A DNA stretch of 64,000 nucleotides, from assembly GCF_001592945.1 (NCBI RefSeq), contig NZ_LRPB01000049.1, positions 248,001 to 312,000 of the forward strand, given 5' to 3'. Made by a program: the position numbers and the translations under genes. The stretch's first letter is position 1; each line of letters begins with the position of its first letter. Of this stretch, positions 42,031 through 51,463 are shown piece by piece. The notes beneath the pieces were generated by a model, which was not told the origin of the DNA, searched no databases, and saw nothing but the letters and a program-made list of their open reading frames with translations. The stretch comes from Roseivirga seohaensis. GTDB taxonomy: Bacteria; Bacteroidota; Bacteroidia; Cytophagales; Cyclobacteriaceae.

Positions 42031-42657
42031 ATGTCAAAAATTAGGCTCATATTTCTATTACTCGTCACTTCTATATGTTGTTATGCTCAGAAAGAAAGCA
42101 CTTCTGTAAGACCTATCTTGAGAAATGAAGCTTTTGAATTGAGGTATGGGGAAGATATGGACAGTTGGCCACTCTGGGCAAGAGATTCGGTAGACTTGAG
42201 CAATGGAATGGACTTGAACTCCCTTAGCATGAATGCTTTAACCTGTGATGGGGCTAAGATTGAATTTGATGAGACTTTAGGCTTTGAAAGTATGGAGTCT
42301 GCGTATGCAGTTAAAAAAGTAATACAAAATGGCTTTTCCTTTGCTTATGTGAATGACCAATGGGTTTTCGACTCAAGTATTATGAAAATTGATAGAACAG
42401 CACCAATTCAGTGCCGCATAGAATCAAAGGGAATAGCATTGAATGAGTTATCTACGATTAGAGAAAAATTCCCTAAGTCATACGATTGGAGAGACGGGAT
42501 TCCCAATATGTTACTGAGTGTTATCTCAGAAGAATATTGGAATGACATTGTTTTGGTCATCTTTAGTATCGTCAAGTCTGATGATACCTTGCAGCTATTT
42601 TATTATAAAGAGAAGCTATTCTTTATGTATAAAGGGATTTCTACCTCGGATAAATAG
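42031..42657 (+). CDS. Secreted hypothetical protein (208 aa)
   Basis: A signal peptide ends near CCYAQKE. The rest has scattered acidic residues and a region NGFSFAYVNDQWVFDSSI. No known domain is recognised. It follows the TonB-C-like gene on the same strand, so they may be expressed together, and stops 26 bases before the direct repeat/terminator at 42683. Confidence 0.6.
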   Translation: MSKIRLIFLLLVTSICCYAQKESTSVRPILRNEAFELRYGEDMDSWPLWARDSVDLSNGMDLNSLSMNALTCDGAKIEFDETLGFESMESAYAVKKVIQNGFSFAYVNDQWVFDSSIMKIDRTAPIQCRIESKGIALNELSTIREKFPKSYDWRDGIPNMLLSVISEEYWNDIVLVIFSIVKSDDTLQLFYYKEKLFFMYKGISTSDK

Positions 42658-42682
42658 GCTTTGTCTAATAAGAGCGCTTAGA

Positions 42683-42722
42683 TTAAACAGAAAAAGCCCA
42701 ATCCTTTTGAGATTGAGCTTTC
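42683..42722. repeat. 40-bp direct repeat, left copy
   Basis: The 40 bases are identical to 45348-45387. Both copies are also preceded by AGCGCTTA, with a 4-base insertion (GATT) in this copy. The pair flanks the amidohydrolase/AraC module (42736-45323) and each copy contains the terminator hairpin. Confidence 0.9.
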
Positions 42723-42728
42723 GTTTTT
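42693..42728 (+). terminator. Terminator within left 40-bp repeat
   Basis: AAAGCCCAATC (42693-42703) and GATTGAGCTTT (42711-42721) pair over a 7-base loop with one mismatch, then a T-run. It separates the secreted gene and the convergent amidohydrolase gene. Confidence 0.8.
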
Positions 42729-42735
42729 TGAGAGT

Positions 42736-44160
42736 TTATTTAAAAAGAATATACTCCATAAATCGGCCAATCGTAGAAAACCAACTTGATTTGTCTTTGC
42801 CTATTTCTTCAAGTTCTTTCAATCTTTCTGAGTCATACCAACTAGAATTGTGAAATACTCCAGAAATTCTGCGCAAGTTTCGGGCATCTTCTAAAGGGTT
42901 TTGGTCCACTAAAATAAAGTCGGCACGCTTGCCTATTTCAATAGTTCCAACTTTATCGTCAATATCGAGTGCCTTTGCCACGTTGATAGTGCCTGCTTTC
43001 ATAATTTCGTAATCTTTAATCCCCACCTTTTTCCAAAGTTCAATCTCGGAATGAAGAATATACCCAGCAACCGTTAGGTTAGGCCCTAAATCTGTGCCGA
43101 GCAGTAATGGAACGTTGCTCTGATGAAGAATGGATAGAATTTCAGAGAGAGCTGTATTTTTGGAAGCGGAATATTTTTTTCCTTTCTCATCCATATTTAA
43201 GTAGCCCTCTAGCTGTTTATTTCCAATAAAACGAGTTAGAGGGTTAATGTACTCTTGCGGAATACTATCTAAGAATTCTCTATCTTCATTCATCGTACGA
43301 TATAGGTAATTGTAAATAATTAGTGTAGGCGTAACATAAATTTCCCTTTCAGATAAAATCTTAGCAATGCTATCGGTCTTTTTAGTCGAATATTTGTAGT
43401 TCATCATGCCTTGAAATATTTCTTCCACATGTTCTATTGAAACTATATCCGAATTGGCTAAGGTTTCTAGATTAACTGCCCTAGGTGGGTGACCTGCAAC
43501 TTTTATAGACTGGAGTTTTGCTTCGTCCATGATAGCTTTAAACACTTCTTCAGTAAGCCCATCATAGATTTTGACAAAATCATAACCTTTAGATTTAGTG
43601 AGTTTTACAGCTTTTCTTCCCTCATTAGAATTTTTTAATACTTTGTGAAATGGCCCACTATCGCTGCCCATATTAAGTGTTGGGCCAGCGGTGTAAATTG
43701 ATGCGCCTGGAAATAAGTTATTATTTACTTCACTCCTCCATCGCAAGTGCATAGGAAAACCCATCATGTTTCGCACAGTAGTTACACCTTGCGAAAGGTT
43801 CAGGGCTAAATCAGATCGATCAAAAATATGGGCATGTGCGTCTATTAAACCTGGTGCAAGGTATTTAAGCTGACCGTCAACCATTTTAATATTTTGTGAG
43901 GTTTCAAATTCGTCATAAATGCCTGTAATAATTCCGTTTTCAACCAATACAGTCTTGTCAGTAAGTACATGATTACTGTCCATAGGGATGATATTGACAT
44001 GGGTAAATGCCACTTTAGATTCGTTTGGAACGATTGGACCTGGTGAACCTAATTCCATTCTTCCCACGAGAATGGCTGCCATTACGTAGACAACAATGCC
44101 GAGTACAAGGAAGAGAAAAACCTTCCCAATGATTTTAAGAATGCGTAAAATGAGTTTCAT
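42736..44160 (-). CDS. Amidohydrolase with N-terminal membrane anchor
   Basis: The 474-residue protein has a hydrophobic helix (about 8-30), then the metallo-hydrolase barrel: GLIDAHAHIFD (HxH), KVAGHPPRA (His), SIEHVEEIF (His) and LLGTDLGPNL (catalytic Asp), with a beta-sandwich closing at ADFILVDQNPLEDARNL. Such imidazolonepropionase/prolidase-like enzymes hydrolyse amide or cyclic amide bonds at the cell surface; the substrate is not known. The AraC-type regulator gene lies 90 bases upstream on the same strand and may control it. Confidence 0.9.
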   Translation of the reverse strand: MKLILRILKIIGKVFLFLVLGIVVYVMAAILVGRMELGSPGPIVPNESKVAFTHVNIIPMDSNHVLTDKTVLVENGIITGIYDEFETSQNIKMVDGQLKYLAPGLIDAHAHIFDRSDLALNLSQGVTTVRNMMGFPMHLRWRSEVNNNLFPGASIYTAGPTLNMGSDSGPFHKVLKNSNEGRKAVKLTKSKGYDFVKIYDGLTEEVFKAIMDEAKLQSIKVAGHPPRAVNLETLANSDIVSIEHVEEIFQGMMNYKYSTKKTDSIAKILSEREIYVTPTLIIYNYLYRTMNEDREFLDSIPQEYINPLTRFIGNKQLEGYLNMDEKGKKYSASKNTALSEILSILHQSNVPLLLGTDLGPNLTVAGYILHSEIELWKKVGIKDYEIMKAGTINVAKALDIDDKVGTIEIGKRADFILVDQNPLEDARNLRRISGVFHNSSWYDSERLKELEEIGKDKSSWFSTIGRFMEYILFK

Positions 44161-44249
44161 ACTTATGACCTTTAAATATGCTTCAAAGATAGTCTCAGCT
44201 AATACTCAAGTAGTCCAGATTCCTGTTTTCGGACTGATTTTATTAAAAT

Positions 44250-45323
44250 TTATTGTTGAAGTGTTTTTTTGAATTCGCTTGGGGTCATTCCAGTTTTTAT
44301 TTTGAAGGCAGTATAAAAACTGGATTTGGAATTAAAACCCACTGCATAGAGTATTTCCAGCACTGTAGTTTTATCATCATTATTTTTCAAAAGAGAAATT
44401 GCCTCTTGTATTCTGTAGGAATTGACGAATTCAGAAAAATTTTGGTTAAAATAACGGTTAATCACTTCGGAAATCGTTCGATTATTCATGTTCATCGATG
44501 TGGCAAGTTTTTGAATGTTGAGGTCAGAGTCTCTATATGGTTGGTTGGAGTTAAAATAACTTTGGATCAATTCGGCCAGAGAGTCGATTTCCTTCTGAGC
44601 GAGTTTGGAAGAAGTGTAACTCGATGCCGCATCGTTGACCAATGCTTCATCTTCAACTGAAACACCCTGAAAGAGTTCAGGTTGCCTTAACCCATGAAAG
44701 ACCAAGCTTGTCACAAAAAAGAGTAATGATGTGATAAGAAAGCCGTAAAATAGATTCTCCATCACCAAATTATTAACAACAATCAGATTATGTATGGTAT
44801 CAACCAGTGTGATAAAAATAAGGCCATATAGAAAGCGTTGCATCCATAATAGTGCAATGCTATCGAAGCGGGATTGCGTGTTTTTTATGATAAGGTGAAA
44901 GTGCTTAATGAGCCTAAACGAAAGAACTAGGTAGGTAGAAAAGCTGATCAAAATAGAGATTCCAGAGAGTTGAATTGGAATGATGGTGAAGTATGTAGCG
45001 CTAAGAGTGATTAACCATGGAAGTAAATGAAGAGCATTTCGAAGCGATAATTGAAAATCTTTATAAACTAGGCTTTTGATGTAAAGAAAAATGAGGGGTC
45101 CATACAAAAAGCCATAGGAATTGGTCAAATCAGGAATTGGCCACGACAAATTGAGATCAAAAGCAAAATTACTGACCATATGAACAGCAAGTACAAATAG
45201 AAAAATAGCTAAGAGACTGTTGCTAATGTATTTGCCCCTTCTTTGACTTAGCAAGAAAGTCATAAATACTAGGCTCTGAAAAACCAGTAATAACTGAAGA
45301 ATATTGATGATAGACAGTTGCAT
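44250..45323 (-). CDS. Membrane-anchored AraC-family regulator
   Basis: The 357-residue protein has about seven hydrophobic helices (1-230) followed by a cytosolic AraC-type DNA-binding domain of two helix-turn-helices (NIQKLATSMNMNNRTISEVI and TVLEILYAVGFNSKSSFY), ending KTGMTPSEFKKTL. This fused layout is frequent in Bacteroidota and senses membrane or extracellular signals. It probably regulates the amidohydrolase gene it adjoins. A promoter was not recognised. Confidence 0.92.
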   Translation of the reverse strand: MQLSIINILQLLLVFQSLVFMTFLLSQRRGKYISNSLLAIFLFVLAVHMVSNFAFDLNLSWPIPDLTNSYGFLYGPLIFLYIKSLVYKDFQLSLRNALHLLPWLITLSATYFTIIPIQLSGISILISFSTYLVLSFRLIKHFHLIIKNTQSRFDSIALLWMQRFLYGLIFITLVDTIHNLIVVNNLVMENLFYGFLITSLLFFVTSLVFHGLRQPELFQGVSVEDEALVNDAASSYTSSKLAQKEIDSLAELIQSYFNSNQPYRDSDLNIQKLATSMNMNNRTISEVINRYFNQNFSEFVNSYRIQEAISLLKNNDDKTTVLEILYAVGFNSKSSFYTAFKIKTGMTPSEFKKTLQQ

Positions 45324-45347
45324 ACTTTGAGTACTGAAAAGTAGCGC

Positions 45348-45387
45348 TTAAACAGAAAAAGCCCAATCCTTTTGAGATTGAGCTTTC
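45348..45387. repeat. 40-bp direct repeat, right copy
   Basis: Identical to 42683-42722. This copy lies immediately after rpmA, where it serves as its terminator, so it is probably the ancestral copy, and the other was made when the amidohydrolase/AraC module was inserted or duplicated. Confidence 0.9.
45356..45386 (-). terminator. Terminator of rplU-rpmA
   Basis: Read on the minus strand, AAAGCTCAATC and GATTGGGCTTT pair around a 7-base loop with one mismatch, followed by T-rich DNA (45356-45360 on the opposite strand). It ends the ribosomal protein transcript 25 bases after the rpmA stop. Confidence 0.8.
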
Positions 45388-45410
45388 TTATATTTTAAGA
45401 ACTTTATTGA

Positions 45411-45686
45411 TTAAGCTTCAGCAGCTTCTCCTGAAAAAGGAACAACAGAAACGTATGATCTGTCTTTTTTACCTTTTCTGAATTCAACCACACCATCAGA
45501 CAAAGCGAATAGGGTATGGTCTTTACCAATGCCTACGTTTGTACCTGGGTGATGCTTAGTTCCTCTTTGTCTTACAATGATGTTACCAGCAATAGCGGCT
45601 TGTCCACCGTATATTTTAACACCTAGTCGTTTACTTTCCGATTCACGACCGTTTTTCGAACTACCTGCTCCTTTCTTATGTGCCAT
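45411..45686 (-). CDS. rpmA: 50S ribosomal protein L27
   Basis: The 91-residue L27 protein begins [20 protein letters not shown] and continues [25 protein letters not shown], all hallmarks of the family. It helps place tRNA in the peptidyl transferase centre. There is no N-terminal extension of the kind processed in Firmicutes. It follows rplU by 9 bases as in most bacteria. Confidence 0.98.
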   Translation of the reverse strand: MAHKKGAGSSKNGRESESKRLGVKIYGGQAAIAGNIIVRQRGTKHHPGTNVGIGKDHTLFALSDGVVEFRKGKKDRSYVSVVPFSGEAAEA

Positions 45687-45695
45687 GGTAAGTTG

Positions 45696-46007
45696 TTATT
45701 TAGATATTGTTTCGATTAAGACTTTGGTGAAGTTCTGGCGATGGCCATTTTTCTTCTTGTAACCTTTTCTTCTTTTCTTCTTGAAGACGATTACTTTATC
45801 ACCTTTAACGTGTCCGATAATTTTACCGGAAACTTTTGCACCACTAACGGTAGGTGCGCCTACCTCGACTGTGCCATTATTGTCTAACAATAAGACTTTG
45901 TCGAACTCTACGGAAGCGCCTTCTTCGCCTGCCATTAATGGGGCATAAACGAATTGGTCTTGTGTTACTTTGAACTGCTTTCCTGCTATGTCTACAATTG
46001 CGTACAT
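45696..46007 (-). CDS. rplU: 50S ribosomal protein L21
   Basis: The 103-residue protein starts MYAIVDIAGKQFKVTQDQ, the usual L21 N-terminus; the ATG at 46007 is chosen over an upstream one at 46025, which would add six residues atypical of L21. The C-terminal part KKRRKGYKKKNGHRQ is the conserved 23S rRNA contact. It is co-transcribed with rpmA from the promoter at 46036-46066. Confidence 0.97.
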   Translation of the reverse strand: MYAIVDIAGKQFKVTQDQFVYAPLMAGEEGASVEFDKVLLLDNNGTVEVGAPTVSGAKVSGKIIGHVKGDKVIVFKKKRRKGYKKKNGHRQNFTKVLIETISK

Positions 46008-46035
46008 TATTTTGAATCTTTTCAAAAACGGACTG

Positions 46036-46066
46036 CAAAGATAACAGTTTGATTTCTAAAACCAAA
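46036..46066 (-). promoter_or_regulatory. Promoter of rplU-rpmA
   Basis: On the minus strand: TTTG (46063-46066), a 19-base spacer, TATCTTTG (46036-46043), a perfect Bacteroidota promoter. The start of transcription would fall near 46030, giving a leader of about 22 bases. Confidence 0.8.
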
Positions 46067-46240
46067 CCAAATGTTCGGCATAAATGCAAGAGATTTAACA
46101 ATATTAAATTTTCATTTTTTTTGATCTTCAATTACGTTGAATACAAGTGTAAGTTATTAATGATGATGGTGGTGCTAATAATTTGATAATAAGAAATATA
46201 TGTGATCATATTGAAGGTGCTACATATGAAAAATGATCAA

Positions 46241-46259
46241 AAAAATCACGTTGATTTTT
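46241..46259. other. Hairpin AAAAATCA-CGT-TGATTTTT in rplU/nrdB intergenic region
   Basis: A perfect 8-bp stem with a 3-base loop in the 416-base gap upstream of nrdB. The ends are A-rich then T-rich, as in a terminator, yet no upstream plus-strand gene needs one, so it may be an attenuator or a protein-binding site. The only reading frame across this gap (46233-46460) shows no coding features. Confidence 0.5.
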
Positions 46260-46399
46260 ACGCAGTTTTGTGTAATATTTGTTTCAGGTTACGACCCCAA
46301 AACAACAACCTATCTTTCTGCTAAAGTCTCATTCCCAAGAATGCCAGACACTTATAGTAGAAGTACCTTATATTGTATAGGAATACTATCCCAAGGTGA

Positions 46400-46441
46400 T
46401 GCCTCAAGGATAAAAATTTGCGTCAGGCAAAACTTGATGCA
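46400..46441 (+). promoter_or_regulatory. Nested stem-loop in the nrdB leader
   Basis: Outer helix: TGCCTCAAG (46400-46408) with CTTGATGCA (46433-46441), one mismatch. Inner helix: TTTGC (46417-46421) with GCAAA (46427-46431) over loop GTCAG. It ends 42 bases before the nrdB ATG. The pairing is visible; a regulatory role is inferred. Confidence 0.5.
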
Positions 46442-46482
46442 GCGTAATCTTTTTATTTAAAAAATAAAACCGATATCGAGAG

Positions 46483-47481
46483 ATGAGTGAGCGAAGAGCA
46501 ATAACAGAAGAACCATTATTGAAAGAGAACAAGGACAGGTTTGTGCTTTTTCCAATCAAGCATGATGACATCTGGGGTTACTACAAAAAAGCAGAAGCCA
46601 GTATGTGGACTGCTGAGGAAATAGATTTGCATCAAGATTTAACCGATTGGGAAAATAAGTTAAATGATGACGAGCGCTATTTTATTAAGCACGTGCTTGC
46701 GTTTTTTGCAGCTTCTGATGGTATCGTAAATGAAAACTTGGCAGAGAACTTCATTAATGAGGTTCAATATACTGAAGCAAAGTTCTTCTACGGTTTTCAG
46801 ATCATGATGGAGAATATCCATTCTGAAACCTATTCGCTTTTAATAGATACTTATATAAAGAACCCTAAAGAGGCGGATGAGCTTTTTCATGCTATCGAAA
46901 ACTTCGATGCGATTAAGAAAAAAGCAGAGTGGGCTCTGAAATGGATTGAGTCTCCTTCTTTTGGTGAAAGGCTGATTGCTTTTGCGGCAGTTGAAGGTAT
47001 TTTCTTCTCTGGTAGCTTCTGTTCATTGTTTTGGTTAAGAAAAAGAGGCCTAATGCCTGGACTTACCTTTTCGAATGAACTGATTTCTCGTGATGAAGGT
47101 TTGCATTGTGATTTTGCAGTACACCTTCACAATCAGCACTTGATTAACAAGGTGCCGAAAGAAAGAATTAAAGAAATTATAGTTGATGCTTTAGATATAG
47201 AAAGAGAATTTATTACTGAATCTCTTCCCGTGCGTCTGATTGGAATGAACTCCGATTTGATGACGCAATACTTAGAGTTTGTTGCAGATCGACTGTTGAT
47301 GGAATTGGAATGCGAAAAAGTATACAACTCCACCAACCCTTTTGATTTCATGGAAATGATTTCACTTCAAGGTAAAACCAATTTCTTCGAAAGAAGAGTA
47401 GGTGAATACCAAAAAGCTGGCGTGATGAAGGAAGGAGATGACGCGGATGCTCACAAGTTTAGTATGGATGAAGATTTTTAG
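46483..47481 (+). CDS. nrdB: Class Ia ribonucleotide reductase, beta subunit (NrdB)
   Basis: The 332-residue ferritin-fold subunit that makes the tyrosyl radical. The di-iron ligands lie in helix segments [27 protein letters not shown] and [12 protein letters not shown]. The C-terminus, ending [11 protein letters not shown], is the usual peptide that docks into NrdA. It starts with the ATG at 46483 and precedes nrdA by 33 bases. A long leader region with stem-loops is upstream. No NrdR box was recognised with confidence. Confidence 0.96.
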   Translation: MSERRAITEEPLLKENKDRFVLFPIKHDDIWGYYKKAEASMWTAEEIDLHQDLTDWENKLNDDERYFIKHVLAFFAASDGIVNENLAENFINEVQYTEAKFFYGFQIMMENIHSETYSLLIDTYIKNPKEADELFHAIENFDAIKKKAEWALKWIESPSFGERLIAFAAVEGIFFSGSFCSLFWLRKRGLMPGLTFSNELISRDEGLHCDFAVHLHNQHLINKVPKERIKEIIVDALDIEREFITESLPVRLIGMNSDLMTQYLEFVADRLLMELECEKVYNSTNPFDFMEMISLQGKTNFFERRVGEYQKAGVMKEGDDADAHKFSMDEDF

Positions 47482-47514
47482 TTTATATTTATAGACACCC
47501 CCAAAACCCCAAAT

Positions 47515-49884
47515 ATGTTAGTAGTAAAAAGAGATGGCAGACACGAGTCGGTAAAGTTCGATAAGATCACTGCCAGGATAGACAAACTATCCTACGGATT
47601 AGATCCCGCTTTCGTTGAGCCTGTGGAAGTAGCCAAGAAAGTAATTGAAGGATTGTATGATGGAGTAAGCACGCTAGACTTGGATAACCTAGCAGCAGAA
47701 ATTGCGGCTACCATGACCGTGAAACACCCTGATTACGCAAAACTTGCAGCAAGAATTGCCATTAGCAACTTGCATAAAACTACCAGTAAGTCGTTTTCAA
47801 ACACTATGAAAAGGCTCTACACTTATGTAGACCCTAAAACAGGTGAAAACGCTCCATTGATATCGAAAGAAACTTACGGAATAGTGAAGGCCAACGCTGC
47901 CACACTAGATTCCAACATTATCTACGATAGAGATTTTAGCTACGATTACTTCGGTTATAAAACCTTAGAGCGTTCGTACTTAATGAAAATCGATGGTAAA
48001 ATCGTTGAACGTCCACAACACATGCTCATGAGAGTAGCTGTGGGTATTCACGGAGAAGACATTGAAAAGGCAATCGAAACCTACAATCTGCTTTCAGAAA
48101 AATGGTTTACACATGCCACTCCTACTTTATTTAATGCAGGTACGCCAAAACCACAGCTTTCATCTTGCTTTCTACTAACAATGAAAGATGACAGTATTGA
48201 TGGTATTTACGATACCCTAAAGCAAACTGCTAAAATTTCGCAGTCGGCTGGTGGTATTGGGCTTAGCATTCATAATGTGAGAGCAAAAGGTTCATATATC
48301 AAAGGAACAGGTGGGGTTTCCAATGGTATCGTTCCTATGTTAAGAAATTTTGACATGACGGCTCGTTATGTAGATCAAGGTGGTGGGAAAAGAAAGGGGT
48401 CTTTTGCCATTTATATGGAACCTTGGCATGCCGATATCTTCGATTTCCTTGACTTGAAAAAGAACCACGGAAAAGAAGAATTAAGAGCAAGAGATTTGTT
48501 TTATGCACTTTGGATTTCTGACCTCTTTATGAAAAGAGTTGAGAATAACGAAGAATGGACACTTTTCTGCCCTAACGAAGCACCAGGTTTGGCCGATTGT
48601 TATGGTGAAGAGTTTGAAAGATTGTATGAAAAATACGAGCGCGAAGGCAAAGGTCGTAAGACAGTAAAAGCGCAAGATCTTTGGTTCGAAATACTAGAAT
48701 CTCAAATCGAGACGGGTACACCTTATATGTTGTATAAGGATTCGGCCAACAAAAAATCAAACCAGAAAAACTTAGGTACAATTAAGTCATCCAACTTATG
48801 TACTGAAATTATAGAATACACTGCTCCTGACGAAGTAGCGGTTTGTAACCTTGCCTCTTTGGCATTGCCAAAGTTTGTGAACGAAGAAACCGGTAAGTAC
48901 GATTTCCAAGCTTTGTATGATGTTACCTATGTAGCAACTAAAAACTTGAACAAGGTAATTGATGTGAATTATTACCCTGTTGAAGAAGCTAAGAATTCAA
49001 ACATGCGCCACCGACCAATTGGTTTGGGTGTACAAGGCTTGGCCGATGCATTCATTTTAATGAGAATGCCATTTGATTCTCCTGAAGCGCGTAAGTTAAA
49101 CAAGGACATTTTCGAAACCATTTATTTTGCAGCCATGACGGCTTCAAAGGATTTGGCGAAAGTAGAAGGTCCTTACCAAACGTTTAAAGGTTCGCCAGTA
49201 TCTAAAGGTATCTTCCAATACGATATGTGGGGCGTTACGCCAGATTCAGGACTTTGGGATTGGGATAACTTGAAAAAAGAAGTGAAGAAGCATGGTGTAA
49301 GAAACTCCTTGCTAGTGGCGCCAATGCCTACTGCTTCAACTTCTCAGATTTTAGGAAACAACGAGTGTTTTGAACCTTATACTTCAAACATTTATACAAG
49401 AAGAACTTTGTCAGGTGAATTCATTATTGTGAACAAACACTTAATGAAAGACTTGATCGAGCTAGGCTTGTGGAATGACAACATGAAGAATAAGTTAATT
49501 GCAGCCAAAGGTTCAGTTCAGGCCATTCCTGAAATTCCTCAGCACATCAAAGACCTTTATAAAACAGTTTGGGAAATTTCTCAGAAGAGCATTATTGAAA
49601 TGTCTGCCGATAGAGGTGCCTACATCTGTCAGTCTCAGAGTTTGAACATTCACATTCAGGATCCGAATTTCGGAAAAATGACTTCTATGCACTTCTATGC
49701 TTGGAAGAAAGGCTTGAAAACAGGAATGTACTACTTGAGATCGAGAGCAGCAGCCGATGCTATTCAGTTTACAGTAGACAAGGCCGCAGCCAGTACACCA
49801 ACTGCAGCACAACTAGAGCAAAAAGCAGCCGATATGGCTTGCTCGCTAGATAATCCAGATGCTTGCGAAGCTTGCGGTAGCTAA
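47515..49884 (+). CDS. nrdA: Class Ia ribonucleotide reductase, alpha subunit (NrdA)
   Basis: The 789-residue catalytic subunit. An N-terminal ATP-cone ([18 protein letters not shown]) provides dATP feedback. Active-site cysteines lie in PQLSSCFLL and [11 protein letters not shown], with NLCTEI between, and the finger loop in [20 protein letters not shown]. The C-terminal redox pair is in DACEACGS. It reduces ribonucleoside diphosphates to deoxy forms. It shares an operon with nrdB and ends at the terminator at 49908. Confidence 0.97.
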   Translation: MLVVKRDGRHESVKFDKITARIDKLSYGLDPAFVEPVEVAKKVIEGLYDGVSTLDLDNLAAEIAATMTVKHPDYAKLAARIAISNLHKTTSKSFSNTMKRLYTYVDPKTGENAPLISKETYGIVKANAATLDSNIIYDRDFSYDYFGYKTLERSYLMKIDGKIVERPQHMLMRVAVGIHGEDIEKAIETYNLLSEKWFTHATPTLFNAGTPKPQLSSCFLLTMKDDSIDGIYDTLKQTAKISQSAGGIGLSIHNVRAKGSYIKGTGGVSNGIVPMLRNFDMTARYVDQGGGKRKGSFAIYMEPWHADIFDFLDLKKNHGKEELRARDLFYALWISDLFMKRVENNEEWTLFCPNEAPGLADCYGEEFERLYEKYEREGKGRKTVKAQDLWFEILESQIETGTPYMLYKDSANKKSNQKNLGTIKSSNLCTEIIEYTAPDEVAVCNLASLALPKFVNEETGKYDFQALYDVTYVATKNLNKVIDVNYYPVEEAKNSNMRHRPIGLGVQGLADAFILMRMPFDSPEARKLNKDIFETIYFAAMTASKDLAKVEGPYQTFKGSPVSKGIFQYDMWGVTPDSGLWDWDNLKKEVKKHGVRNSLLVAPMPTASTSQILGNNECFEPYTSNIYTRRTLSGEFIIVNKHLMKDLIELGLWNDNMKNKLIAAKGSVQAIPEIPQHIKDLYKTVWEISQKSIIEMSADRGAYICQSQSLNIHIQDPNFGKMTSMHFYAWKKGLKTGMYYLRSRAAADAIQFTVDKAAASTPTAAQLEQKAADMACSLDNPDACEACGS

Positions 49885-49907
49885 TTAGAATTTAATATTT
49901 GATAAAG

Positions 49908-49937
49908 AGCCCTTACAGCAATGTGAGGGCTTTTTTT
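49908..49937 (+). terminator. Terminator of nrdBA
   Basis: AGCCCTTACA (49908-49917), loop GCAA, TGTGAGGGCT (49922-49931) with one G:T pair, then a T7 run. Confidence 0.93.
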
Positions 49938-49965
49938 GTATCTTTAAAAGATTAATGGGTTGTAA

Positions 49966-50169
49966 ATGAAAGTCTTAGGTTACTTTTTGATGTTGCTGAG
50001 TGTTTTTGCTGGGGTGCTTGTCTTTTTTGTTTCTGGAGCTATTGAAATAGAACTGTTCGATGGGCTATGGAATTTACCCATTAAGGTATTTACCCTAATT
50101 CTTTCGGTGACCTTGCTTTTCTTTGGAATAAGAATTTTGAGAAGAAAAAGCAGGAGGCTAGAGGTTTAG
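49966..50169 (+). CDS. Small two-helix membrane protein (67 aa)
   Basis: Two hydrophobic segments (about 3-22 and 36-57) flank a short polar loop, and the tail RILRRKSRRLEV is strongly basic, giving a cytoplasmic C-terminus. No family recognised. The stop overlaps the convergent NRDE gene stop by 4 bases. No close partner is seen, and it follows the nrdA terminator, so it has its own promoter. Confidence 0.6.
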   Translation: MKVLGYFLMLLSVFAGVLVFFVSGAIEIELFDGLWNLPIKVFTLILSVTLLFFGIRILRRKSRRLEV

Positions 50170-50849
50170 CCTAGCAAATCTTCATACACCATGTTGTAAT
50201 CAGAGTTCTTTTCAATAGAAGTAACGCTCACTGTTTGTACTTTGCCCTCACGGTTCATTACAAAGTCATTCCATTCATCGCCTTTGCCGCCAGTTTTATG
50301 GAAATCGATAATCTCTTTTTGAACAAATGTATTGTGCGTTTCTAGCCAAAGTTTGAACCAATGTCTTCTTTCCTCCCTAACTGCTTTAGGGTAAAGTGTG
50401 CTCGAACTCCAAATGTGAGGTTGAGTTGCATCTAATGGCTTTACATGCAAGTCATTTTCGTCCCAAACCAATTCAGTAGCGCTTAAATTTCCGTTCTCTT
50501 CAATTAAAATTAAGGTGAAGGGTTCTATTCCTTTGAAGTTGTATTGATCTACAAAGTGTTGAACATTACTGTATTTGAAAAAATCGAGCAGCATAATGCC
50601 GCGGCTAAGTTTGTAAGGCGGTTTGTGATGGTGCTTTTCAAACGCTCCGTTCAATAAACATAAGGTAAATTGCTTCTTGTCCGTAGCTATCCAAGTTCCT
50701 CCTGCAAGCGGATCTTTAGGAAAGAATATTTCTTTACCATGGACTTCATAAGCTTGTGGCGCATGGGCAGCCCGCTTAGGGGTTTCGTCCCGGTTAGAAG
50801 TTAAAATGTATGATGAAGCTCCTTTAGGAAGGAAGGTTACTGTGCACAT
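50166..50849 (-). CDS. NRDE-family (TANGO2-like) protein
   Basis: The 227-residue protein begins MCTVTFLP with Cys2, the presumed N-terminal nucleophile, and has TSNRDETPKR, the family NRDE signature, then FPKDPLAGGTWIATD. TANGO2-like proteins are linked to acyl-CoA, heme or lipid metabolism in eukaryotes, with unclear bacterial role. It overlaps the end of the DinB-like gene by 13 bases. Confidence 0.9.
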   Translation of the reverse strand: MCTVTFLPKGASSYILTSNRDETPKRAAHAPQAYEVHGKEIFFPKDPLAGGTWIATDKKQFTLCLLNGAFEKHHHKPPYKLSRGIMLLDFFKYSNVQHFVDQYNFKGIEPFTLILIEENGNLSATELVWDENDLHVKPLDATQPHIWSSSTLYPKAVREERRHWFKLWLETHNTFVQKEIIDFHKTGGKGDEWNDFVMNREGKVQTVSVTSIEKNSDYNMVYEDLLG

Positions 50850-51352
50850 TCAGAATCTCTCTGATATTTTATAGTAGAATAAGCTACCCCAAAACTTTCA
50901 GGGATTTTGACCTCAGAAAAGGCGTTCAGTAATGCAATTTTAATGATGGCCATATGGTGTACAGCATGTTCAATATTGTATTGCAATTCTCTAAATAAAG
51001 TGGTGTTGATTGTTACGGGTTCATTGCCATCAAGAGAATAGTTGGCGTACATTGTTACAGGCTGATCTTCTGAAATGGCCATGATTTCTTGCCCTAAGCT
51101 ATTCATTTTTTCAATGGCCAAAACACGATTTTCTTCTAATACTTTATCATGCGAGCGCTTATCGTAATCTACTTTTCCAGATATGTGCCCCACCATCATT
51201 AGGTCATAAAACTCAATGATATGTCTGATGTGTTTCCCAATAGAATTCTTAGATAGAATATTCAAAGGAGACCTAAACTCATTATCCTTAAGTTGATTTG
51301 AGATGGTAATGAGCTGGTTGAGTATTTCAACCGAAATTTGCTGTAACTGCAT
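50837..51352 (-). CDS. DinB-like four-helix protein
   Basis: The 171-residue protein shows HIRHIIEFYDLMM (first His helix) and ELQYNIEHAVHHMAIIKIAL (the metal-binding helix with His pair), as in DinB-superfamily proteins. The substrate is unknown. It overlaps and is probably co-translated with the NRDE gene, which suggests a shared task. Confidence 0.8.
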   Translation of the reverse strand: MQLQQISVEILNQLITISNQLKDNEFRSPLNILSKNSIGKHIRHIIEFYDLMMVGHISGKVDYDKRSHDKVLEENRVLAIEKMNSLGQEIMAISEDQPVTMYANYSLDGNEPVTINTTLFRELQYNIEHAVHHMAIIKIALLNAFSEVKIPESFGVAYSTIKYQRDSECAQ

Positions 51353-51463
51353 TTAAAGTGTGTTAAAATTTAGGCCACTAATAGGCAAAGTTACCAAAAT
51401 ATTCAATTATGTACATCTGCCTAAGTCTAAAGAAATTAAGCCTGCGTTTAAAAAGCAAGAAGA

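Noticed and set aside
46320-46400. NrdR boxes upstream of nrdB
   Set aside because: AT-rich segments such as CCTTATATTGTATAGG only loosely resemble the box, and no pair at the right spacing is seen.
46233-46460. 75-codon open frame in the nrdB upstream gap
   Set aside because: It overlaps both hairpins, has no homologous feel, no promoter or ribosome-binding signal, and mixed composition. I treat it as non-coding leader DNA.
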